From contig JAOTON010001582.1 in NCBI GenBank assembly GCA_034440635.1, positions 210,001 to 274,000 of the forward strand: DNA of 64,000 nucleotides. The letters are read 5' to 3'. The position numbers and the translations under genes are program-made. Below are positions 1 to 11,903 of the stretch, piece by piece. Within the stretch, counting starts at the first letter, position 1; each line of letters opens with the position of its first letter. This DNA is from Lepas anatifera (lineage: Eukaryota > Arthropoda > Thecostraca > Lepadidae). The notes under the pieces are model-generated. The model made no database searches, was not told the DNA's origin, and was given only the letters and a program-made list of their open reading frames with translations.

Positions 1-1058
1 CCGAGCACACCGCTGACTGAGCTCGTAGTGCAATAGTGCGCTGTCGCCAGGTCCGGAGACATGCATTTTTTGGATGCCCTCATGTGAGGGATATTCAGCA
101 TCAAGTCATTGGATTGAATGATTTTGCATGACTGTTTTGATGCATGATTTCTCCAGATGTTTTTGTTATATTTTTGCTTTGTCTTCCTCTCCAGTGTAAG
201 CTTCAGTCTCGGGCAAGTTACAATATTCGTATGTTTCATAACGCCCTGGTTCCGAGGGATTCAGACGGTTTTCTCCCGGCTGTGATGCATTGAAAGGGAT
301 GCTTTAAGCCACGAGCCTGCCAGCTAGCGCTAAAGTTGCCTCAGGTGGTGGTGCGGCGCCCTCTCAATCAATTTGTTGTGCATGATCGAGAGCTTGTGAG
401 GTTTAATTGCGAGGTAATTTAAACTATTTGTTGAATTATCTATGGTAGTGAACAGTTTTGATTCCCAGTCTCCATAGTCAATCAATAAGTTTCTCCATTG
501 ACCCGTGATCTTCAGTCAGCCGCAGCTGTGATCGAAACTATGTGCACGGTAGGTGCATAATGCCGGCTGACGACAGCACTGGTGCATCATAAACGATTTT
601 GACCAAAGCTCACCGCCTTTTTGGGGAAAATAAATTGTTGGACTATGTGAGGTCACAAGCAGGTCATCAGTGCTCCTGGCTTCTTCTTTCAGTTCGCTTA
701 CATTGTGGATAAACTGTTTTTGATAAAGCGAAACGGTTTCTAAAGCTCGGCGGTATCAGTCATCGGGATATTGGCGCCCTGTTTGCGTTGCGGGCTTAGC
801 GACCGCCTATTTCGAAGAATTACGGGGAGCTGACAGTTCCGTCATCTTTGAATAGTTTCTAAAAATGAAGTTACTTATTTTCCAAGCAAATATTGTTTGG
901 ATCGTTGACATTCACCAAGCACAGGTTTCTTCTCCTCCGCACATGTGAGAAGCTCGTGATGGCGTGGTTATTTTCAGCGTCTGAGAAACCATCCTGATTT
1001 GCTCTGGTCGGGGAATAAGCTAACCGCCCTCTCTAGATGTTGTGGGATTGCGCCTTGA
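1..1058. other. Intergenic, no gene recognised
   Basis: No open frame of recognisable character, RNA gene or repeat family was identified. The longest frames are short and of low complexity. It may be flanking sequence of a gene outside the window. Confidence 0.5.
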
Positions 1059-1511
1059 AGGGAACAAACCACTTTGTCGAAATTCTGAAAAGGACTATGC
1101 AGAAAGAAAAAGGATCTGAAAATCACGCAACCACATTTTGGGTTTGCCTGATCGCTGCAAACAAACAATCGCTCAAAATAAACATATAGCCTCATGTCTC
1201 AATACGCTGGGTTGACCCAATCAGCTCGTGTAATCACGAATCTGGCAGCTTGCGGTGGCTTGTGATATGTAAGGTTGCGTGGCCATGCCATTTGTTAACA
1301 TCTATCACGAGACATGCACTGCCAGCGGGAGAGGGGTTCTTTCGTGATTTAAAATAAGGTAGTAAGCCCCCTGCTTTGAGCTTTAAAACGTGTGGAAATT
1401 ATACACAGAGGGCTTTGGGTGAAATACAAATATGCTGATAGTGGTTTCTTAACACGCTTTTCAAAACTAATATCTCAATTCAAAACACATTATAAAAGTG
1501 GGACACTCCCT
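1059..1511 (-). mobile_element. TTAA-flanked MITE, family Y, copy 1
   Basis: This is a 453-bp non-autonomous element. Its right side reads ACTCCCT followed by TTAA at 1512-1515; the left side is TTGA (1055-1058) followed by AGGGA. The interior is the reverse complement of the copy at 42013-42447, sharing the AAAGTGG/CCACTTT subterminal motif and the block near 1200-1310 containing GGGTTGACCCAA. A TTAA target with AGGG termini suggests a piggyBac-like origin. No coding capacity is visible. Confidence 0.7.
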
Positions 1512-3915
1512 TTAAAGTGCATTACTAGACCAGCGCTCCTGTAGGTACACATTTTTGTTGGGTCCACATGACTGGTAGGAAGAGTTCCGAGCTATTGTGT
1601 TTAGTCAAGGCGAATTATGAACAGTCATTGCCATATTGTGGTTATGGTGTGTAGAGGAACAGATCGATGCCTAACCTTGATCCAGAGACCTATTCACCTT
1701 TGGCTGCTGCACGCCCATTCTTTCCAAATGAGAAACGGAATTCCCGTTCGCGTATCGCAGTCCCAAGAATGTGCTTGCGTTTGTGGGTTTTTCTTGTCTC
1801 TATCTGGCAGCCTTTCGCCCACGTAACCAATTATGCTTTATTTAGCCTTAGCTTTGTGGGCAATTTGCTTTATGCTTTATTTTCTTCATGTGGACCAAAC
1901 CTTGCATATTCTGTGAGGGATAAACGTGCTTTGACATGTAAAATATGGAAATATATAACAGTAATATACATTTGTAAACGATAACCGAGTCAACAATTAT
2001 GTTCCAAAATGGCAAATGCGGATTGGCTTGAATTTTGTTGGATGACGTACTTATCGCTATTCTTCAGCATAAATGTCATGAAATCGCGCAATACAAGCTG
2101 CGATAAATGCCAGGTACAGCGTGCTTGGAGTGCAAGTGACGAACTGTCAAAAAATAGCTGTACAAGAAACTGAATGCATTTTGCAAGGACACTAGGTGTT
2201 CCACGCCTTAGAGGATGGACCTCTCCTGGGTGAAAAATCTGAAAGAAATCCGTTTGAGCTTTCGGAATAAATTCCCTTTTCTTACTCTTTTGTCGAATAC
2301 AGTCTTTAGCTCTCTTTAGAAATGCAGACCTTTTTCTCAAAGCTTACCAGCACTAGCTTGGAGTATTGCGTGTTTTTCAGTGTTGCAACTTCTCAAACTT
2401 CTTTCTCGTACGGAGGGTGTTGTAGGGTCTCAGGAAAACGCACACTCCTAGTTACAGCCCATGGTGAGCTACAGTTTTGCTCGAAAATCTAATACATGGA
2501 ACTAAATGATTCGCGGAGTTATAGGATCACCGCAAAATGTGTTTTCCTGATTTTTAGACCTATTTTGACAATAAATTCTTCTTTTTAGAGTTTTCAAAAA
2601 GTGGTTTATTCCCTTTAAACTCGCTGAGTTTATGAATAAACACTTTTGCACAACGATTACCCCCCCCTCCTCCTTTCCCGTTCAAACAATTTCCTCTGAA
2701 TCCGTTACTAGCTTCCTGACGTGGTCCCAGTTCTCCCCGTGCTGTCTGCAAACACATGCGTGCACCCGCTATGACTCGTATTGAAACTCTGAGCATTCTT
2801 CTCTGACAGATCAGCGTTTAAGGTAAACGTACTGGGTTATTCGTGCGCAAAAATTTGGCGTTGTTTAAAGCTGCCGAAACGTTATCGTGCTGGCTTGCGT
2901 GGCGTGAGCAGTCCCTGTGCCCCTCGCTTTTCCTAGCGTATGCTGTTGATCTTATCGCTCCACCTGAAGCTGGGACGGAAAGCGGGAGCAATTGAGAACT
3001 AAGATTCGAAATGCTGTGGTCGGTTTTCCCTGATTCCAAACTATTCCCCGCTTTCCTTGCATGCCCTGTTTACCTGAGCACAGAGCTCTGCATGCTGAAG
3101 CGGTTGTCCAAAGTGAATAGAGTGTTGAGTGTAGGTAATTTGGCATCATTTTGACCACGAACGCGGTTTAGCGGTGCTTTTAAGCTCTAAAACAGGATGC
3201 ATTCACAGAGAGGAGGCCAAAATCGAAGAGTGGCATTATGATGTTCAATAGGCATGCATGACTGGTGGATTACGCCATTCTTTTCCGACTCTTACTGAAC
3301 AAGGGGACCAGGCGCTTTTAATTTTTAACCAGAGATATGGCGGTGCTAGTGAACCTTTCGGAATCATACAGTGTGCTGATCGGGGGCTTATTCTAGCCCC
3401 TGGGTGGGCAAAATTCTACAATCTTGCAGGCAACACGCATACCTACCGTACGTCTCTCATTCTCCAAAGTAAATTTATCACAAATCTCTGTCCAAAAAAA
3501 CAAAAACAAAACACTGCTGTAGTTGCTCCGCTCATGCAATAAATGCTTGTTTTTTCCAACAACGGGTTCCAGCATGGTGAGTTTTAGGACAAACAAACCA
3601 TACGATGTAAACTACATCGACGAGGTGCTCGGTAATCTGCAATACAACCAGGAGTTATTAGTTCGCTCTAAGATTCTGATATTCCAGGTATGATCCCATA
3701 AAGGTGTCATATTCCCTGGAAACAAACTTGGCAGAAGCCTGTGCGTGATTGTCATGTGGGCCGTCATAGATTATGCGTGCGTTTTTGACAGGGTACTTTA
3801 ACTACGGGTTCAACCAACTTTCCTACTAAATATAGTCCTCCCCTGATGACGTCACCGCCCTATCCTACTAAGTTCTAGGATATTCTACTAAGTTTTTGGA
3901 AGGATCAGCTTGAAC
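1512..3915. other. Intergenic, mostly unrecognised
   Basis: Apart from a family Y terminus near 2525-2614, I recognise no gene or repeat. Open frames up to 116 codons exist on both strands but show no family motif, signal peptide or splice-supported continuation. Confidence 0.45.
2525..2614 (+). repeat. Solo terminus of family Y MITE
   Basis: The block beginning with the AATGTGTTTTCCTGATTT motif and ending in TTCCCT next to TTAA (2615-2618) matches the right end of the copy at 42013-42447. The matching left end is not seen upstream, so this is a truncated copy. Confidence 0.55.
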
Positions 3916-6026
3916 CAGGGGCGCAGCCAGAAGGGGGCACAGGGGGAACGTGCCCCCATCGATGCCGGGGTGCCCTTTTGATTGCCAGGTGGTGTACCCT
4001 CTTTGGGCCGTGCCGCTCGAAATTTAGTGCCCTACGCCGTTGAGCCTAGATGGAACTAGACCGCATTTAGCGATTTAAACTATTGCTTGACAATTAAGTG
4101 CCTTTCTGGTCACTTAGGGCTTTCTGTCGCCTTTCCAAGCACCCGGGAAGAGTATAGGCACGTAATCCGTTTCCAGATAATGCCTCATCGTCGCCAATAA
4201 TCGTACGGGCGGAGCTAATCTGGTGTCCCTTGAGCTCACCTCGTGCCCCCTGAGTGCTGGTCTTGGCCCCTGGAGCTGATCATGTGGCCTCTGAGCTGAT
4301 CTGATGCCCTCGTAGTCAATCTGGTGCCCCCCCCCCCCTCTGAGAAAATAATTGTGCCTTCTGAACCTATATAATGCTCTCTGAGTTAGTCTGATGCTTC
4401 CGAGCTTACCTGGTGCCCTATTAGCTGTTTTAGTGCCCCTTGAGCTGATCCGGGCCTCCTGAACTTATTAAATGCCTCCCGTAGTTTATCTACTGTCCAG
4501 GGCCACAGCCAGGTGGCACAGGGAGCACGGGTGCCCTTTTGATTGCCAGGTGGTGTACCCCCTTTGGGCCGTGCCGCTCGAAATTTAGTGCCCTACGCCG
4601 TTGAACCCAGATAGAACTAGACCGCATTTAGCGATTTCAACCACTGTATGACAATTAAGTGCCTTTTTGGTCAGTTAGGGCATTCTGTCGCATTTACAAG
4701 CACCCGGGAAGAGTATAGGCACGTAATCCGTTTCCAGATGATGCCTCATCGTCGCCAATAATCGTACGGGTGGAGCTCATCTGGTGCCCCCTGGAGCTGA
4801 TCATGTGCCTTCTGAGCTGATCTGATGCCCTCGTAGTCAATCTGGTGCCTCCCCCTGAGAAAATAATTGTGCCTTCTGGACATATATAATGCTCTCCAAG
4901 TTAGTCTGATGACTCCGAGCTTGCCTGGTGTCCTTTTAGCAGTTTTAGTGCCCATTGAGCTCACCCGGCCCCCTGAACTTATTTAATGCCTCCCGGAGTT
5001 TATCTACTGTCCAAGGGTGCAGCCAGGGGGGCACATGGGGCACGTACCCCCATCACTGCTCCACTAATAAACAGAATAAGAACACAAGGCCAACTCCCAT
5101 CATCTCGGGGCGGGGCCACTGAGCTAGCCTAGTCCCTGGAGGCACAACTGGGGGAATGGGTGAAGCTGCTCTGGAGGCCTCTGATACACACTTGGGGGCC
5201 CCAGATCTGGTCTTGAATAGATGGGGAATAAGAACACAATGGAAACTCCCCTTTTAAAACGGAGCTAACGAGGAATGAGGAATCTCTAAAACGGCTTGTG
5301 ATACCTATGCACCCCTGGTTATATAAATTGCTTATTATACTGGTGGATTCTGGGAAGGGATGATAAAAAGGATTGTGCCCCTGAGCTCAGAGCACAGTCC
5401 CCTAAACTAGGATTTCTACTAATCAATTTAAATGAAGAACTAGTTTTCACAATTTTCAGCCCTGTCACACCATCCCCATCTAAACCACCGGCTGTTCACC
5501 TTTTGTTTACTCTTAACTGGGACCGATCCTTGCGAATATGGAACTGAATAAACGTGTTCAAAAGGTATCTTCCAAATTTTCCGGCAGCAAAAATGTGTTC
5601 TTCCAAAGACACTATGCCACTCCTCGTCCTACGGCAATTGTGGGAGGCAAGGAACTAAATCCGCGTTCAGCCAGGGCTCACTCGTCACGACAAAACCAGT
5701 GGGCATAACAAAATAGTTTTCGACTCCAATATGCCTTAGCCTGCACATTGTAACAGATATCACATGCTCCGCTGATTTCTCTGATGTTAAGTACTTGCAT
5801 GAGTTGGCTGATTTGTCCTTAAATCTATCCAAAACAGTCGCGTTTTCCTTCTCCGCGTCGCGTCTTCCTAATCGATCCTAACAGTCGCGTTTTCCTAATC
5901 GCGTTTTCCTTCTCCGTCAATGATTTATTTGCATTTTTTGAACGAATGATACCCTAAAAATGATATAAACAAAGATATAGTAAGTTTTTAGGTTACGTTA
6001 AAAAGTGCCCTTTTTCCCGGGGTGCC
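3916..6026 (-). mobile_element. Inverted, truncated copy of hAT-like element
   Basis: Starts with the terminus CAGGGGCGCAGCCAG at 3916, the same end that closes the larger element at 11244 in opposite orientation. It contains two ~520-bp units (about 3930-4497 and 4498-5016) built from GAGCTGATC..GGTGCC motifs, then a unique segment at 5521-6000 that mirrors 6190-6740. Similarity to the other copy stops at about 6026, some 45 bp before that copy's true terminus, so one end is deleted. No transposase is encoded. With the element at 6132-11244 it forms a large imperfect inverted repeat centred near 6080. Confidence 0.65.
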
Positions 6027-7691
6027 TTCCTTCACCCATTTACCAGAAACCTTGATCTCAACGGCGAGCGGCGTATTTTACGTAAATCTAATGAAAAAAA
6101 TCATAACGCTTCAAAGAATTTGTTGAAAGGGCAGGGGCGCAGCCAGAGCTTTGGTATGGGGGGCACACCAACTTTGAGGGGCACCCTGGGGGAAAAAGGG
6201 CACTTTTTAACGTAACCTAAAAAAACTTATATCTTTGTTTGTATCATTTTTGGGCATTCTTTGGTTCAATAAAAATGCAAATAAATCATTGACGGAGAAG
6301 GAAAACTCGATTAAAACCGTAAAAAGGAAAATATATCACCAAATGTCATGGAAGTAGACAAAACATGACTGTTTTGGATAGATTTAAGGACAAATCAGCC
6401 AACTCATGCAAGTACTTAACATCAGAGAAATCAGTGGAGCATATGATATCTGTTACAATGTGCAGGCTAAGGCATATTGAAGTCGAAAATTCATTTGTTA
6501 TGCCCACTGGTTTTGTCGTGACGAGTGAGCCCTGGCTGAACGCGGATTAAGTTCCTTGCCTCCCCAATCACCGTGGGACGAGGAGTAGCATAGTGTCTTT
6601 GGAAGAACACATTTTTGCTGCCGGAAAAATTTGGGAGATACATTTTGAACGCGTTTATTAGGTTCCATATTCTCAAGGATCGGTCCTAGTTAAGAGTAAA
6701 TAAAAGGTGAACAGGCCGGTGGTTTGGATGGGGATGGTGTGACAGTGCTGAAAATTATGAAAACTAGTTATATATTTGAATTTATTAGTAGAAATCCTGG
6801 TTTAGGGGCTGTCCTCTGAGCTCAGGGGCACATGCCTTTTTATCATCCCTTCCCAGAATCCACAGTATAATAAGCAATTTTATACTAACCAGGGGTGCCT
6901 AGGTATCACAAGCCGTTTTAGAAATTCCTAGTTCCTCGTTAGCTCTATTTTGAAAGGGGAGTTTCCATTGTGTTCTTATTCCCCATCTATTCAAGACCAG
7001 CTCTGGGGCCCCCAAATGTGGATCAGAAGCCTCCAGAGCAGCTCGCCATCCCCCAGTTGTGCCTCCAGGGACTAGACTAGCTCAGTGACCCTGCCCCGAG
7101 ATTATGGGAGTTGGCCTTGTGTTCTTACAATCTGTCTATTGAAGACCACCTCAGGGGTCCCTGATGTAGATCAGGGCCACAGAGCAGCTCATGCTTCACC
7201 CAGGGACTAGACTAGCTCATTGGTCCCAGAGATGAGATCATCAGATTTGCTCAATGGGCCACAGAGAGGCTCATAGGACCTTAAACCAGTTCAAGAAGCC
7301 CCAGAACAGTTTAGGGTGCCAGATCACCTCAGGGGGCCTCAAGCCAACTTAAGGGGCTCTCACAAGCTCAGCGCCCAGACCAGCTCAGGGTACCCTCAGA
7401 ACCTAGATCCACTCTTGGGCCCCAGATCAGCTCTTAGGGCCCCAGATCAGTTCAGGGGCCTCATGTCAGGTCAGAGGGCAAGATCAAGTCAGGGGCACTA
7501 ATTCAGCCCAGGAATCCCTCATTAGCTCGGGGACCAAGCAGTTCAAAAGCCCCAGAGCTGCTCAGGGGACACCAGATCGGCCCATAGGGCACCAGATCAT
7601 CCTCGGGGACAAACAATAAGATCAGTGGTCCCTGACCAGCTCGGGGCCCAGATCAGCTCGGGAATACCAGATCAAGTCAGGAGGCACTTAA

Positions 7692-8142
7692 AGGGAATGT
7701 GGCACCTTGGTTGAATCCTGGAATTTGTTGCAATTAGGCGTACTTTTAGCCAAAAATAATGAAACCACTCATGATTTCTCTGAAAAATGTACAAGAAGTT
7801 CAATATTTTGTTTTTAAAATTACTCCTCTAGACAAAGAAACAAATATCAGCCTGTGGATGATGTCACGATCTGGCAACCACTACCATACTTGAAACGCTT
7901 CAAGGGCTTCAATTGGCTAATGCTCATCGTGACGTCAGCATATGTCGTCACACCAGTAGCTCACAACAATGGCCGCCCGGTGACGGACTGATGGGGGGCT
8001 GGTGTTAGGTATGTTTTAGTTTTTTTTTCTACAGAAATATCGAGTTCCAAGACAAATGAAATATGGAGTACCGGGTTTTCCGACTTGCTTTACAACTTGG
8101 CTATCTCAGTTAAAATCACGTTGTGAAGGTGCCACATTCCCT
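7692..8142 (+). mobile_element. TTAA MITE, family X, copy 1 (carries a CRE)
   Basis: A 451-bp element flanked by TTAA on both sides (7688-7691, 8143-8146) with 17-bp perfect inverted termini AGGGAATGTGGCACCTT. It is nested in the 5.1-kb hAT-like element. It contains the palindrome TGACGTCA (cAMP response element core) at about 7930. Three further copies lie at 38422, 51011 and 51835. No transposase is encoded; the TTAA duplication suggests piggyBac-type mobilisation. Confidence 0.8.
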
Positions 8143-9097
8143 TTAATCAGCTCAGAAGCCCCATACCATCTCAGGGGCCCTCACCAACCCCTGTGGGCCC
8201 AGCTCAGCTCAGGGCCTGGGAGCTGCTCAGGAAATCACGTAATCAATCCAGGAGGCCCGGGTCAGCTTAAAGGGCACCATATTAGTCGTGGGGCACCAGA
8301 CTAGCTCAGAGGGAATCAGATGGGCTCAGAAGACACACTGATGATTCAGCAGGCACCAGATCGACTCAGGGGGCATAAGTTAAGTTCAGGAGGCAGTATA
8401 TCCGCTCAGGGTGCGCCAGATCGATCAGCGCAGGGGGCAAGTTCAAGTCAGGGGCACTAAATCAGCTCAGGGATCCCTCACCAACTCGGAGCCCAATCAG
8501 TTCAAAAGCCCCAGAGCTGCTCAGGGGACACCAGATGTCCATAAGGCACCAGATCAGCTTCGGGGACAAACAATCAGATCAGTGGTCCCCGATCAGCTCG
8601 GGAATACCAGATCAAGTCAGGAGGCTCTTAATCAGCTCAGGAGCCCCATACCATCTCAGGAGCCCTCATCAGCCTCTGTGGGCCCAGCTTAGCTCAGGGC
8701 TTTAGAGCTGCTCATGAAATCACGTAAGGAGGCCCATATCAGCTTAAAGGGCACCATATTAGCTCAGGGGGTACCAGGCTAGCTCAGAGGGCATCAGATG
8801 GGCTCAGGAGACACCAGATCGACTCAGGGGCATTAGTGCAGCTCAGGTGGCACCAGATCTCGATCCGCTCGGGGGCCAGATCAGCTCCCAGCCCCCCAGA
8901 CTATGGCAGGAGCCTAAATCAGCTCAGGAAGCAACATAACAGCTCAGGGGACACAAGGTGGGCTCAGGGCCCTCAATACCAGCTCAGGGGGGGCACCAGG
9001 CCATCTAAGTAGACATCAATAATCAGCTGAGGGGGCACCTAATCAGCTGAAGAGGTACCATATTGACTTAGGAGACAGAATCAACTTGGGAAGGCAT

Positions 9098-11225
9098 GGG
9101 ATCAGCTCGGGGGCCCGAACCAGCTCAACGGGTACTAAATCAGCTATTAGGGCACCAAGCAAGCTCGGAGGCATTAGACTAACTCAGAGGGCATTATATA
9201 GGTTCAGGAGGCACAATTATTTGCTTAGTGGATCACTCGATTGACTCAGGGGCACCAGATCAGCTAAGAGGGCAAGTAATCAGCTCAAGGGGCCAAGACC
9301 AGCTGAGAGGCCACGAGATGAGCTCAAGGAGCACCAGATTAGCTTCACCCATACGATTATTGGCAACGATGAGGCATTAGTTGGACACATACTAGGCGCC
9401 CATACTCTTCCTGGGTGCTTGGAAAGGCGACAAAATGCCCTAGCTGACCGAAAAAGTATTAAGTTGTCCAACAATAGTTTCAATCACTACATGCGGTCCA
9501 GTTACATCTAGGTTCAACGGCGTAGGGCACTAAATTTCGAGCGGCACGGCCCAAATTGGGTACACCACCTGGCAATCAAAACGGCACCCGGCAGTGATGG
9601 GGGGGACACGTGCCCGCCGTGCCCCCTGACAGCACCCCTGGACAGTAGATCAACTCCGGGAGGCATTAAATAAGCTCATGGGGGCCCGGATCAGCTCAAG
9701 GGGCACTAAAACAGCTAAAAGGACACCAGGCAAGCTCGGAGGGATCAAACTAACTCAGAGAGTATTATATTGGTTCAGAAGGCACACTTATTGTCTCAGG
9801 GGGCGACCAGATTGACTACGAGGGCACCAGATCAGCTCAGAGGGCACATGATCAGCTCCAGGGGGCAGCAGATGAGCTCCGCCCGTACGATTATTGGAGA
9901 CAATGAGGCATTATCTGGAAACGGATTACGTGCCTATACTCTTCCCGGGTGCTTGGAAAGGCGACAGAATGCCCTAGCTGACGAAAAAGGCACTTCACTG
10001 TCAAACAATAGTTTAAATCGCTAAATGCAGTCTAGTTCCATCTAGGTTCAACGACGTAGGGCACTAAATTTCGAACGGCACGGCCCAAAGGGGGTACACC
10101 ACCTGGAAATCAAAAGGCCACCTGGCACCGATGGGGGCATGTGCCCCCTGTGCCCCCTGGACAGTAGATAAACTCCGGGAGGCATTACTTAGGTTCAGGG
10201 GCCTGGATCAGCTCAAGGGCACTAAAACAGCTAATAGGTCACCAGGCAAGCTCGGAGGCATCAGACTGACTTAGAGAGCATTATATAGGTTCGAAGTCAC
10301 AATTATTTTCTCAGGGAGGAGGGGGCACCAGATTGACTACGAGGGCTTCAGATCAGCTCAGAAGGCACATGATCAGCTCCAGGGGGCACCAGATGAGCTC
10401 CACCCGTACTATTATTGGCGATGATGAGGCATTATCTGGAAACGGATGACGTGCCTATACTCTTCCCGGGTGCTTGGAAAGGCGACAGAATGCTTTAGCT
10501 GTCTAAAAAGGCACTTAATTGTCAAACAATAGTTGAAATCGCTAAATGCGCTCTAGTTCCATCTAGATTCAACAGCGTAGGGCACTAAATTTCGAGCGGC
10601 ACGGCCCAAAGGGGGTACACCACCTGGCAATCAAAAGAGCACCCGGCAACGATGGAGCCACGTGCCCCCTGTGCCCCCTGGCTGCGGCCCTGGACAGAAG
10701 ATAAACTACAGGAGGCATTTAATAAGTTCAGGGGCCGTATCAGCTCAAGGGGCACTAAACCAGCTAATAGGACACCAGGTAAGCTCGGAGGCATCAGACT
10801 AACCCAGAGAGCATTATATATGTTCAGAAGGCACAATTATTTTCTCAGGGGGGGCACCAGATTGACTACGAGGGCATCAGATCAGCTCAGAGGGCACATG
10901 ATCAGCTCCAGGGGCCAATACCAGCGCTCAGGGGGCACCAGATTAGCTCTGCCCGTACGATTATTGCCGACGATGAGGAATTATCTGGAAACGGATTACG
11001 TGCCTATACTCTTCCTGGGTGCTTGGAAAAGCGACAGAATGCCCTAACTGACCAAAAAGGCACTTAATTTTCGAACAATAGTTTAAATCGCTAAATGCAG
11101 TCTAGTTACATCCAGGCTCAACGGCGTAGGGCACTAAATTTCGAGCGGCACGGCCCAAAGAGGGTACACCACCTGGGAAACAAAAGGGCACCCCGGCACC
11201 GATGGGGGGCACGTGCCCCTTGTGT
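9098..11225 (+). repeat. Higher-order tandem repeat, ~520-bp units
   Basis: Four successive units begin near 9098, 9647, 10158 and 10690 (511 to 549 bp). Each runs from GGACAGTAGAT-like sequence and CTCCGGGAGGCATTA through short CAGATCAGCTCAGGG repeats, then CCCGTACGATTATTGGCGA, and ends in GTACACCACCTGGCAATC and CACGTGCCCCC. The same unit occurs twice in reverse orientation at about 3930-5016. Confidence 0.7.
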
Positions 11226-11252
11226 CCCCCTGGCTGCGCCCCTGTGAAGGGG

Positions 11253-11648
11253 CATGCATTTATTTGATCAACTCAGGCCCACTTGAATTTATGCAGCCGT
11301 GAACAGTGATTTTGACAAATATACAGACACAGATAAATCAGCAACAACATGGAAATACCTATCAGCAATTTCTAGCTCCTCAATCGCTAATTTGGATACC
11401 TTTCATCACGTAAATTCAAATTATCAGCGCCTACACGCTGATCTTATGACTGCTTACGAAAGAAATGCAGAAGCGTCGAGAAGGATGAAGCTGTATAACA
11501 TGCGACCATTGGAGTCGAATACCAAGCTTGGTGGTACGAAAACTCGCCGAAATTTCTTATCATGCTCATCTGCATGGATTAAGAGAAGTGCCATAACATT
11601 AACTTCAAAATATTACCCGCAAACTCGTTATAATCCATCCGCTTTTAT
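11253..11648. other. Short unassigned segment with an open frame
   Basis: A frame open from about 11299 continues into the next MITE. Its pre-MITE part (about 115 codons) is Ser/Thr-rich with no family I recognise and lacks an ATG at its start. It may be a relic of a repeat or chance. Confidence 0.2.
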
Positions 11649-11895
11649 CATAGGCGGATCCAGGGGGGAAAGGGGGCACGTGCCCCCGATCGACCCTCGG
11701 CGCCCCCTGAAAAGTCGATGGCGCCCCCTGAAATGTCGCTTCCCACCCACCCCCCAGGATGCGAAAGTCGGCGCCCACCGATAGGATTTGGCGCCCACCT
11801 GATAGGTTTTGCCGGTCATAAGTGGCGCCCCCTGGTCCGGATGGCGCCCCCCGGGAAGGTGCCCCCTCCGATCGGCAATCCTGGATCCGCGTATG
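11649..11895 (+). mobile_element. hAT MITE, family W, copy 1
   Basis: A 247-bp element with termini CATAGGCGGATCCAGG and CCTGGATCCGCGTATG and an exact 8-bp target duplication GCTTTTAT (11641-11648, 11896-11903). The interior is C-rich with repeated GGCGCCCCCTG blocks. Other copies: 21138, 39641 and 53269, and a decayed one near 16025. Confidence 0.85.
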
Positions 11896-11903
11896 GCTTT
11901 TAT

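Larger units (their letters stand above)
6132..11244 (+). mobile_element. hAT-like non-autonomous element, 5.1 kb
   Basis: Bounded by CAGGGGCGCAGCCAG at 6132 and CTGGCTGCGCCCCTG ending at 11244, which are inverted repeats of hAT type (CAGGGG..CCCCTG). The 8 bp outside are TGAAAGGG (6124-6131) and TGAAGGGG (11245-11252), a target-site duplication with one mismatch. The interior is not coding: about 7.1-11.2 kb is a degenerate short tandem repeat with consensus close to GGGGCACCAGATCAGCTCA, and the last 2.1 kb shows ~520-bp higher-order units. A separate TTAA MITE is nested at 7692-8142. The assignment to hAT rests on ends and TSD only. Confidence 0.65.

Noticed and set aside
5629..6550. Mirror-image 61-67-codon frames, candidate gene pair
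   Set aside because: They are the same segment of the two inverted hAT-like copies, so similarity reflects duplication of non-coding DNA, not selection on a protein.
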